64,000 bases of DNA from Chryseobacterium soli (GTDB taxonomy: Bacteria > Bacteroidota > Bacteroidia > Flavobacteriales > Weeksellaceae), in the NCBI RefSeq assembly GCF_000737705.1, contig NZ_JPRH01000001.1, positions 930,001-994,000 of the forward strand. Reading direction: 5' to 3'. Positions 8,039 through 15,003 of this stretch are shown one piece after another; within the stretch, counting starts at the first letter, position 1; every line of letters begins with the position of its first letter. Made by a program: the position numbers and the translations under genes. The notes under the pieces were generated by a model. That model saw nothing but the letters and a program-made list of their open reading frames with translations, made no database searches and was not told the DNA's origin.

Positions 8039-8078
8039 TCTACTTGTTTGGTAGAGTAATTAATTTGTTAGATATTTG
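8039..8078 (+). promoter_or_regulatory. cysH promoter with palindromic operator
   Basis: The perfect inverted repeat TCTAC-N7-GTAGA (8039-8055) overlaps a -33 element TTTG (8047-8050). Twenty bases further lies GATATTTG (8071-8078), which matches TAnnTTTG in all but the first fixed base. A protein bound to the palindrome would cover the -33 box; the neighbouring Rrf2 regulator is the obvious candidate. Confidence 0.6.
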
Positions 8079-8100
8079 CATGAACATCAAATGATACACT

Positions 8101-8793
8101 ATGATTTCAAAAGAAGATGCAGATACCCTGAAACAGCTTTCAGCAGAAGAGGCATTGAAATTTATCTCAACAAAATTCTCTGATGGAGTTGTTTTTTCAA
8201 CTTCATTGGGTCAGGAAGATCAGGTGATTACAGATATGATTTTCCGGAACAAGCTTCCTGTAAAAGTTTTTACTTTAGATACGGGAAGACTTTTTTATGA
8301 ACATTACGAATTGCTTTCAAAGAATAATTCGAGATATAAAGTGAATACGGAAGTCTATTTTCCGGACGCTTCTGAAGTGGAAAAGTACGTCAATGAAAAA
8401 GGAATCAATGCTTTTTACCACTCTGTAGAAAACAGAAAAGAATGCTGTTTTATACGAAAAGTAAAACCTTTAAACCGTGCATTGGAAAATGCAAATGTAT
8501 GGATTACAGGGCTTCGTTCCGAACAATCCGAAAACCGTGAAAATATGCCGGTGATCGAATGGGATGAAGAACGTAAACTTTACAAATACAATCCGCTCAT
8601 TCACTGGTCCTATCAGGAGGTTCTGGATTATCTTGAACAGCATAAAGTTCAGGAACTGACATTGCATAAAAAAGGCTTTATCAGCGTAGGATGTCAGCCT
8701 TGTACAAGAGCAATAGAAGAAGGCGAAAACCAACGCGCCGGACGGTGGTGGTGGGAATCTTCACATAAAGAATGCGGTCTGCATACCAATTAA
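8101..8793 (+). CDS. cysH: Adenylylsulfate (APS) reductase
   Basis: A 230-aa thioredoxin-dependent reductase of the CysH family that converts activated sulfate to sulfite. The substrate-binding region STSLGQEDQV is near residue 34 and the catalytic C-terminal motif is KECGLH. Two Cys pairs, KECC near residue 122 and VGCQPC near 205, are the [4Fe-4S] ligands that mark APS reductases and are missing in the E. coli PAPS enzyme. This fits the absence of an APS kinase (cysC) nearby. It is the first gene of cysH-cysD-cysN-tauE. Confidence 0.9.
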   Translation: MISKEDADTLKQLSAEEALKFISTKFSDGVVFSTSLGQEDQVITDMIFRNKLPVKVFTLDTGRLFYEHYELLSKNNSRYKVNTEVYFPDASEVEKYVNEKGINAFYHSVENRKECCFIRKVKPLNRALENANVWITGLRSEQSENRENMPVIEWDEERKLYKYNPLIHWSYQEVLDYLEQHKVQELTLHKKGFISVGCQPCTRAIEEGENQRAGRWWWESSHKECGLHTN

Positions 8794-8814
8794 TTAACAT
8801 TTTCAAAAATAATA

Positions 8815-9723
8815 ATGAGTACCCATACATTAGACTATCTGGAACAGCTGGAAGCCGAAAGCATTTATATCATGCGGGAGATTGCGGCTCAGTTTGAAAA
8901 ACCGGCACTGCTTTTTAGCGGCGGAAAAGACTCTATAACGCTGGTTCATTTGGCGATGAAAGCCTTTGCACCTATGAAAATTCCTTTTCCTTTGGTACAT
9001 ATTGATACAGGACATAATTTTCCGGAAGCATTACAGTTCAGAGATTATTTAGCCAAAACGATCGGTGCAGAATTGATCGTAAGAAAGGTGGAAGACACGA
9101 TCCGGGAGAAAAAATTAACGGAACCTAAAGGTAAATTTGCCTCCAGAAACTGGCTTCAGACTCATACGCTGTTGGAAACGATTGAAGAATTTCAGTTTGA
9201 TGCCTGTATCGGCGGTGCAAGGAGAGACGAAGAAAAGGCAAGAGCTAAAGAACGTTTTTTCTCTGTTCGTGATGAATTCGGACAATGGGATCCGAAATTA
9301 CAGCGTCCTGAATTGTGGAATATCTACAATGGAAGGATCAGTAAGGGGGAAAACGTACGGGTGTTTCCTATTTCAAATTGGACAGAACTGGATGTCTGGA
9401 GTTATTTAAAAAAAGAAAATATTCAGCTTCCTTCTATCTATTTTGCTCATGACAGAGACGTGATTGAATTTGAAGGACAGCTCATCGCCGTTTCAGATTT
9501 TATTCAGATTGATGAAAATGATACCATCGTCAATAAAAGAATCCGTTACAGAACAGTAGGTGATATGACCTGTACCGCAGCAGTGGAAAGCAATGCTGAA
9601 ACTTTAGATGAGGTTGTTAATGAAATTACAGCTTCCAGGATTTCTGAGCGCGGTGAAACAAGAATTGATGACAGAGTAACAGAAGCCGCCATGGAAGACC
9701 GGAAAAAAGGCGGTTACTTTTAA
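8815..9723 (+). CDS. cysD: Sulfate adenylyltransferase subunit 2
   Basis: A 302-aa ATP pyrophosphatase-fold subunit that makes APS from sulfate and ATP. The PP-loop LLFSGGKDSITLVH is near residue 33, and the family ending (DRKKGGYF) is intact. Length is normal for the family. It follows cysH by 21 bp and precedes cysN, its GTPase partner, so the complete sulfate activation and first reduction steps are encoded together. Confidence 0.95.
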   Translation: MSTHTLDYLEQLEAESIYIMREIAAQFEKPALLFSGGKDSITLVHLAMKAFAPMKIPFPLVHIDTGHNFPEALQFRDYLAKTIGAELIVRKVEDTIREKKLTEPKGKFASRNWLQTHTLLETIEEFQFDACIGGARRDEEKARAKERFFSVRDEFGQWDPKLQRPELWNIYNGRISKGENVRVFPISNWTELDVWSYLKKENIQLPSIYFAHDRDVIEFEGQLIAVSDFIQIDENDTIVNKRIRYRTVGDMTCTAAVESNAETLDEVVNEITASRISERGETRIDDRVTEAAMEDRKKGGYF

Positions 9724-9794
9724 ACAGGAATTGCGGCTCAGCAATATCCATTATCATTCATCATTCACATATTTAATTCATAACTCAACGACAC

Positions 9795-11036
9795 GTGGAC
9801 ATATTAAGATTTATAACAGCAGGAAGTGTAGACGACGGTAAAAGTACCCTGATCGGAAGACTCCTGTACGACAGCAAAAATATATTGATCGACCAGCTGG
9901 ATGCATTGGAAAAGCATTCAAAGAATAAAAATTCGGATGGGATAGACCTTGCCATTCTTACCGATGGCTTACGGGCAGAAAGAGAGCAGGGGATTACCAT
10001 TGATGTAGCCTACAGGTATTTTTCCACCCCCAAAAGAAAGTTCATTATTGCTGACGCTCCGGGACATATTCAATATACCAGAAATATGATTACCGGTGCC
10101 TCCAATTCTCAGCTTATCGTAGTGTTGATTGATGCCAGACAAGGGGTGATCGAGCAGACGAGAAGACATTCCATTATCGCATCACTGCTGAAAATGAAGA
10201 ATGTAGTGGTAGCAGTTAATAAAATGGATCTGGTAGAATATTCTGAAGAAGTTTTTAATAATATTAAAGCGCAATATGAACTGGTTGCCCAAAAATTGGG
10301 ATTAATGAATGTGAACTATTTTCCCATCTCAGCATTTCAGGGCGATAATATTGTAGATAAATCTGCTAATACACCTTGGTACGAAGGCCCTGCGCTTCTT
10401 GATTATCTTGAAAATGTTGAAATTGACCAACTTAAAGATACAGAAAACCCAAGATTCCAGGTTCAGTACGTTATCCGTCCCCAAACTGATGAGTACCACG
10501 ATTACAGAGGATATGCCGGGGAAGTGATTTCAGGGATTTATAAAAAAGGAGATGAAATTACCGTACTTCCTCAAAATATCCAGACCAGAATATCCAAAAT
10601 AGAAACCGGCGGAAAAGAAGTGGAATCTGTTTTTACCAATCAGCCTGCCGTGCTGCATATTGAAGATGATATCGATATCAGCAGAGGAGATTTCTTAGTG
10701 AAAACAGACCGTCTTCCAAAAGTTGAAAATGAAATTGAAGCCGTGGTTTGCTGGCTGGACAAAAAAGAACTGCAGGAAGGAAACAAATATTTTATCCAGC
10801 ATAAATCCAAAGTATTAAAAGCTATTATCAAGGAAATTGAATATAAAATTGATGTCAATACCCTTGAAAAAATACCGGTTACCGAAAATATCAAACTGAA
10901 TGAAGTCGTAAAATTACGATTGAAGACAGCTTCACCATTGGTTTTTGATAGTTTCGAAGACAGCCGTGATACTGGAAATGCTATTTTAATTGATGAAACC
11001 AGTAATTCAACTGTGGGAGCAGTGATGATCCTATAA
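9795..11036 (+). CDS. cysN: Sulfate adenylyltransferase subunit 1 (GTPase)
   Basis: A 413-aa translation-factor-type GTPase that drives APS synthesis with CysD. GTP motifs are G1 GSVDDGKST near residue 10, G3 DAPGHIQY near 80 and G4 NKMD near 135. It starts with GTG at 9795: an in-frame stop lies just upstream and the family begins at exactly this point (MDILRFITAGS). There is no fused C-terminal APS kinase domain, again in line with the APS reductase route. Confidence 0.93.
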   Translation: MDILRFITAGSVDDGKSTLIGRLLYDSKNILIDQLDALEKHSKNKNSDGIDLAILTDGLRAEREQGITIDVAYRYFSTPKRKFIIADAPGHIQYTRNMITGASNSQLIVVLIDARQGVIEQTRRHSIIASLLKMKNVVVAVNKMDLVEYSEEVFNNIKAQYELVAQKLGLMNVNYFPISAFQGDNIVDKSANTPWYEGPALLDYLENVEIDQLKDTENPRFQVQYVIRPQTDEYHDYRGYAGEVISGIYKKGDEITVLPQNIQTRISKIETGGKEVESVFTNQPAVLHIEDDIDISRGDFLVKTDRLPKVENEIEAVVCWLDKKELQEGNKYFIQHKSKVLKAIIKEIEYKIDVNTLEKIPVTENIKLNEVVKLRLKTASPLVFDSFEDSRDTGNAILIDETSNSTVGAVMIL

Positions 11037-11037
11037 T

Positions 11038-11925
11038 ATGGTCATTTCAAAAAAAATTCAGATAAGGCTCAATGTGTTCTTCATCACAATCGCGATACTG
11101 TGTATTGGCGTTTTTTCGATGTATGAGCTGGGTTATCTGGACGAGCTTCTGGTCATTTTGGCGAAGGATAATTATATATTTTACTGGATGCTTCTGATCG
11201 GTTTCTTGGCCGAGATCGTTGCAGGATCAATGGGAATGGGGTATGGTGTGATCTGTACGACCACCCTTTTATTCCTGAATATCCCACCGCATATTGTGAG
11301 TGCCAGTATTCATTCTGCGGAAAGTTTTACAACAGCAGCAGGGAGCATTAGCCACATCAAACTGAAAAATGTAAGCAAAAGTCTGGTGAAAAAACTGGCG
11401 ATTCCTGCTGTGATAGGAGCTATTATCGGAGCATTATCACTGACGTATCTGGGAGAATATTATTCTAAAATCACTAAAACAGTAATTGCTTTTTATACTT
11501 TATACCTTGGATTCCAGATTCTGTCTAATGCTTTTAAGCCAAAACAAAATAAATCCTTAAAAAGAAAAACCAATTTAACGAGATTAGGTGCCATAGGAGG
11601 TTTTATAGATTCCTTTGCCGGTGGAGGCTGGGGACCGTTGGTAACCGGAACTTTGATCAAAAATTCCTTTACCCCGAGGTTTGCTGTTGGGAGTTCTACC
11701 GTAGCTAAGTTTATCCTTACACTTACATCTGCAATCACATTCTTCTTTACGCTGGGAATCCAGCACTGGAATATTATTCTGGGATTACTGATCGGAGGAA
11801 TCATTACAGCTCCTTTTTCTGCGATGCTTACTTCAAGACTTCCTGTAAAGAAAATGTTTGTGATAATTGGAACCTTGGTAATTGTGATGAGCTCTATAAC
11901 TATTTATAAATCAGTATTTAATTAA
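11038..11925 (+). CDS. TauE/SafE-family sulfite exporter
   Basis: A 295-aa inner-membrane protein with about eight to nine helices. The family repeats are visible near residue 57 (IVAGSMGMGYGV) and 187 (IDSFAGGGWGPLVTGTLI). Such proteins export or import small sulfur anions such as sulfite. It begins one base after the cysN stop and is surely in the operon, which would let the cell release excess sulfite made by CysH. No sulfite reductase gene is in the window. Confidence 0.88.
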   Translation: MVISKKIQIRLNVFFITIAILCIGVFSMYELGYLDELLVILAKDNYIFYWMLLIGFLAEIVAGSMGMGYGVICTTTLLFLNIPPHIVSASIHSAESFTTAAGSISHIKLKNVSKSLVKKLAIPAVIGAIIGALSLTYLGEYYSKITKTVIAFYTLYLGFQILSNAFKPKQNKSLKRKTNLTRLGAIGGFIDSFAGGGWGPLVTGTLIKNSFTPRFAVGSSTVAKFILTLTSAITFFFTLGIQHWNIILGLLIGGIITAPFSAMLTSRLPVKKMFVIIGTLVIVMSSITIYKSVFN

Positions 11926-12012
11926 ATATTGTGTATGTTGTGGAAAAATAAGATACCTAAAATCACATTCGGTTTTGAAAATATTCTACTTTTACACCCA
12001 TAAAAATAGAAT

Positions 12013-12303
12013 ATGAGTTTACATATAATTGCGCTTTTTAAGTTCAGTGAAAACTATCTGATGGAGGCGGTAGAGCTGTTTCAAAATCTGGTAAAAGAGA
12101 CCAGAAAAGAAGAAGGATGCCTTCAGTATGACCTGATAGAAGACAAAGACAACAAAGGGACCTTTTTCCTGATTGAGCTGTGGGAAAGCATTGAGCATCA
12201 TAATATGCATGTAGGGCAGGACCATCTTTTAAATTTTCTGAGAGACTCGTCAAGAATGACGGAAAGATCCACAGAAGTGTATAAAGGGTTTAAGATATAC
12301 TAG
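12013..12303 (+). CDS. ABM-domain monooxygenase-like protein
   Basis: A 96-aa single-domain protein of the antibiotic biosynthesis monooxygenase (YgiN-like quinol monooxygenase) family. Typical features are the beta start MSLHIIALFKF, EEGCLQYDLIED near residue 36, and FFLIELWES with HHNMHVGQDHL near 55-75. Members act on quinols or, in the IsdG branch, on heme. Its position beside a heme regulon is suggestive, but it is divergent from that cluster and has no Fur-like box, so the substrate is open. Confidence 0.8.
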   Translation: MSLHIIALFKFSENYLMEAVELFQNLVKETRKEEGCLQYDLIEDKDNKGTFFLIELWESIEHHNMHVGQDHLLNFLRDSSRMTERSTEVYKGFKIY

Positions 12304-12413
12304 TTTGGTTGTCTGTTGTTGGTTTTTAGTATTTAGAGTTTATCCTGCATATTAAATTGATAGTCTCGCATCTGAGATCTAACGTCTATAATCTTGATTC
12401 TTAGTAATTTTAC

Positions 12414-12483
12414 ACTATCAACTATCAACTATCAACTATCAACTATCAACTATCAACTATCAACTATCAACTATCAACTATCA
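12414..12483. repeat. Heptamer tandem repeat ACTATCA, 10 perfect copies
   Basis: Ten uninterrupted copies of ACTATCA (70 bp) lie between the monooxygenase gene and the shared terminator at 12503. Perfect short repeats of this kind change copy number easily. No gene overlaps it. There are no spacers, so it is not a CRISPR array. Confidence 0.95.
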
Positions 12484-12502
12484 ATCTACCATTACAATAT
12501 AT

Positions 12503-12535
12503 AAAAGGCTGCCCACAATTCGTAGGCAGCCTTTT
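12503..12535. terminator. Bidirectional terminator
   Basis: The 11-bp perfect stem AAAAGGCTGCC/GGCAGCCTTTT with an 11-nt loop lies between the convergent monooxygenase and T9SS HmuY-like genes. Confidence 0.85.
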
Positions 12536-12568
12536 TATAGAAAAAATAGAAAGTATTAAAAATTTAAT

Positions 12569-13870
12569 TTATTTTACGATAAGTTTTTTGGTTTCCGTAC
12601 TGCCTCCGTAGGTGATTTTTACTAAGTAATTTCCGGAAGTCAGGTGAGATAAATTCAAGTCTTGCTTATAGAAACCGGTTTGATTGCTAAGTTCTTCCGA
12701 ATGCACTCTTTTTCCTGATAGATCATATACTTCCACGCTTCCTTTTTGAGATGCCTTTTCTTTAACATCAAACAATACCGTTACTTTTTTGTCAGCTGTT
12801 GTAGGATTTGGATAAATTCCGAAAGAAGCTTTTTTGCTAACTTCTGTGATCCCCAGAGTACCCGTTATTTTTTTGTATTTGAAGTACATATTTCCAGTCT
12901 GTGTACCCTCGTTAGAAGTAAAATACATTCTGTAATAATCTGCACCCTGCTTTATGTAATATACCACATCCGTATAAGCTCCTGATGTTGGCTTCCATGA
13001 ATGGCCAATAGCCGTAATATTGCTTGAAAATGCTGTAGAAGCCGGAATGGTAGATGAAGCAGTTGCTTGCGTTTCTGGCTGTACCTTTGCAACTGTAATG
13101 TTAGCGGAGTTTTGGATCACACCGGACATTCTGTATTTCATTGTCTGAGGGTTACCCTGCTGATCGATATAAGGATAATCGGTATAATATCTTGTAAACA
13201 TCATATCCCAGTTGGCTCTTGCCGGTTCCAGATTAGCTACTTTTTCCCCTGTAGTGAATGAAAAATAATTGAAAAATGCATCATCAGTGCCGTTAGCAAT
13301 AGTCTTGGTCTGCGTAGCGTCCCATGACGAGGTTGCGGAATTCCATTTGGCATATTTAAAAGTGTAACCTCCAAAATAATCATCAATCATGAATTTTACA
13401 GATGCACCGGATGCATACTGTAAGATAAAGATCACTTTTCCCTCTACATGGTGGTTGCCGGGATTATATTCTCCCCATCCATAAGTGGCAGAACCTTGTT
13501 CGAAGGCTCCTTCCTGTAAATAGTTTGTATTGTCAATATTAAAGAGAGGCGCTCCGTAAGAAGCTATGCTGTTGGTAGTGATGGTATTCCAGTCTGCCGG
13601 GTTGGAAGATGCCTGGTATGCTTTGATATCCTGTGCATCATTGATTCTTGTTCCGAAATTAGTTGATGAAGCTCTGTAAAAAGCTACATCCCACGAATTG
13701 GCCGGTTGAGATACCATATTATTGGCGCTTAAGTCAAAAAATACACGGTTTTGATATCCGGTTCCCATCGTCATATTAACTGTTGTATATCCGTTAGCAT
13801 CTGTTTGTGCTATTGCTGTTTGCTGAACTGCAAGAGCAAACAAAGAGGTCAAGAGTAATTTTGTTTTCAT
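12569..13870 (-). CDS. Secreted HmuY-like protein with T9SS sorting domain
   Basis: A 433-aa protein with signal peptide (ending QQTAIAQ) and a C-terminal T9SS type A sorting domain (FGIYPNPTTADKKVTV to the end), so it is probably released or surface-attached. The middle resembles the HmuY lipoprotein encoded at 17153: compare NSWDVAFYRA with TDWDLAFYSG, ANWDMMFTRY with KWDLCFTVFT, and VVYYIKQGADYYRMYFT with RFYVIKDAEGYYFKLKFT. HmuY proteins bind heme at the surface; this may therefore be a secreted hemophore. The promoter has two Fur-box-like sites. Heme ligands cannot be assigned by eye. Confidence 0.8.
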   Translation of the reverse strand: MKTKLLLTSLFALAVQQTAIAQTDANGYTTVNMTMGTGYQNRVFFDLSANNMVSQPANSWDVAFYRASSTNFGTRINDAQDIKAYQASSNPADWNTITTNSIASYGAPLFNIDNTNYLQEGAFEQGSATYGWGEYNPGNHHVEGKVIFILQYASGASVKFMIDDYFGGYTFKYAKWNSATSSWDATQTKTIANGTDDAFFNYFSFTTGEKVANLEPARANWDMMFTRYYTDYPYIDQQGNPQTMKYRMSGVIQNSANITVAKVQPETQATASSTIPASTAFSSNITAIGHSWKPTSGAYTDVVYYIKQGADYYRMYFTSNEGTQTGNMYFKYKKITGTLGITEVSKKASFGIYPNPTTADKKVTVLFDVKEKASQKGSVEVYDLSGKRVHSEELSNQTGFYKQDLNLSHLTSGNYLVKITYGGSTETKKLIVK

Positions 13871-13899
13871 AACAGGTAAAGGTTTTATATGATTTCCTT

Positions 13900-13949
13900 A
13901 TTTAGAATTATTGTACAAAAGTATATATTTATTTTTAATTGTTCTAAAT
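13900..13949 (-). promoter_or_regulatory. Paired Fur-box-like sites and promoter, T9SS HmuY-like gene
   Basis: Two 19-bp sites resemble the palindrome ATTTAGAATTATTCTAAAT: 13900-13918 (16 of 19 matches) and 13931-13949 (16 of 19). They are 31 bp apart, three helical turns. Between them on the minus strand TACTTTTG (13923-13916) is a perfect -7 element. The same pair with the same spacing stands at 14922-14971. Confidence 0.65.
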
Positions 13950-14051
13950 AAAAACATGACATTTGTCGTGTTTACCTTTAATCCTACTTCAGAAAATATT
14001 ATATAAAGTCTTTTCAATACAAGGTGTAGTGATCATATTTAAAAAATAAAA

Positions 14052-14078
14052 GCCGGTTTATGAAATTCATAAACCGGC
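14052..14078 (-). terminator. Terminator of T9SS protein gene
   Basis: The perfect 11-bp stem GCCGGTTTATG/CATAAACCGGC with a 5-nt loop is followed on the minus strand by a T-rich run. It lies below the stop at 14109. Confidence 0.85.
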
Positions 14079-14108
14079 CTTACATTATAAGAGTGAATCT
14101 AATGAGTC

Positions 14109-14909
14109 TCACTTTTTAATGAATTTTGATTTGATTAATGAATCTTCAGCAGTTTCAATAAGCAAATAATATACACCAGCCTGTAAACCGCTGATGTCAA
14201 ATTTCTGACCGTTTAATTTTCCTTCAGCTGTTTTTTGTCCTGCTGCAGAATAGATCTGGATATTTTTAGGATCTTTTCTGGTTACGAATTGTAAAGCAGT
14301 GTTATCTGTATTAACAACGAATTTGATGTCTTCTTTCGATTTTGCAACATCTGTAACGGCTAGGGAAGTAGTCGTATTATACACTACATTATCAAGCTGT
14401 ATGGCAGTATGAGCTGCTGTTGGTGTAAATTTAAAAACTAAATAAGAAGAAGTGGAAGCAGGAACAGATATACTATAATTTTGGTACGTTGTAGTAGTTA
14501 AAGATATGGCATTTCCTACGGCTACAAAAGTTGACATATCAGCAGGATTCGATGCTAATCCAACCTGGATAGTTCCTGTACCAGGAGATGTTGCTGCCAG
14601 CGCTGCAATAAAAGATACACTTTTATCACCTGAAGGAGCTACAATCTGCGGAGCAATAAGATATGAAGGTGAAGTTCCGCTGTTACCGGCATAAGATTGA
14701 ATGAATTTATCTGTCGTACCCGCAACAATCATCATAGGTGCCGGTGGAAAAGGTAAAATATTGGTTGCTACTACCGCTGACCAGTTATTTTGTGGAAAAG
14801 TGGTATTCCCAAGAGTAAAGTTGTCAAAGTTTTCATTAATTGTAGCTACTTGTGCATTAGCGGTAATCGCCGTAAGCATTAAAGTTCCTAAAAGTAGTTT
14901 TAATTTCAT
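14109..14909 (-). CDS. Secreted T9SS protein, cleaved-adhesin-like
   Basis: A 266-aa protein from the start at 14909 (MKLKLLLGTLMLTAITANAQ, a clear signal peptide); a longer frame to 15041 would run into the opposite promoter. Residues about 22-175 form a jelly-roll-like domain (NENFDNF start, SYLIAPQI near 80, IQLDNVVYN end) of the cleaved adhesin or choice-of-anchor J type, and the last 70 residues are a T9SS sorting domain. Related modules in gingipains take part in hemoglobin binding. It is divergent from the heme TonB receptor gene, with Fur-like boxes between them. Confidence 0.75.
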   Translation of the reverse strand: MKLKLLLGTLMLTAITANAQVATINENFDNFTLGNTTFPQNNWSAVVATNILPFPPAPMMIVAGTTDKFIQSYAGNSGTSPSYLIAPQIVAPSGDKSVSFIAALAATSPGTGTIQVGLASNPADMSTFVAVGNAISLTTTTYQNYSISVPASTSSYLVFKFTPTAAHTAIQLDNVVYNTTTSLAVTDVAKSKEDIKFVVNTDNTALQFVTRKDPKNIQIYSAAGQKTAEGKLNGQKFDISGLQAGVYYLLIETAEDSLIKSKFIKK

Positions 14910-14921
14910 AACGTTATCTTT

Positions 14922-14986
14922 ATTTAGAATTATTCTACAAAAATAAGTAATTATTTTTAATTGTTCTAAATAAAGAAGTATATTTG
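14922..14986. promoter_or_regulatory. Divergent promoters with two Fur-box-like sites
   Basis: Site one (14922-14940) matches ATTTAGAATTATTCTAAAT in 17 of 19 bases; site two (14953-14971) in 16 of 19. A minus-strand -7 element TATTTTTG (14945-14938) serves the T9SS gene and a plus-strand TATATTTG (14979-14986) serves the TonB receptor. Site two covers the -33 region of both promoters, so one regulator could shut both when iron is plentiful. Confidence 0.7.
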
Positions 14987-15003
14987 CCAAAAATTTTGCG
15001 TCT

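Noticed and set aside
12414..12483. Possible CRISPR array
   Set aside because: The repeat is a 7-bp unit without spacers, and no cas gene is near.
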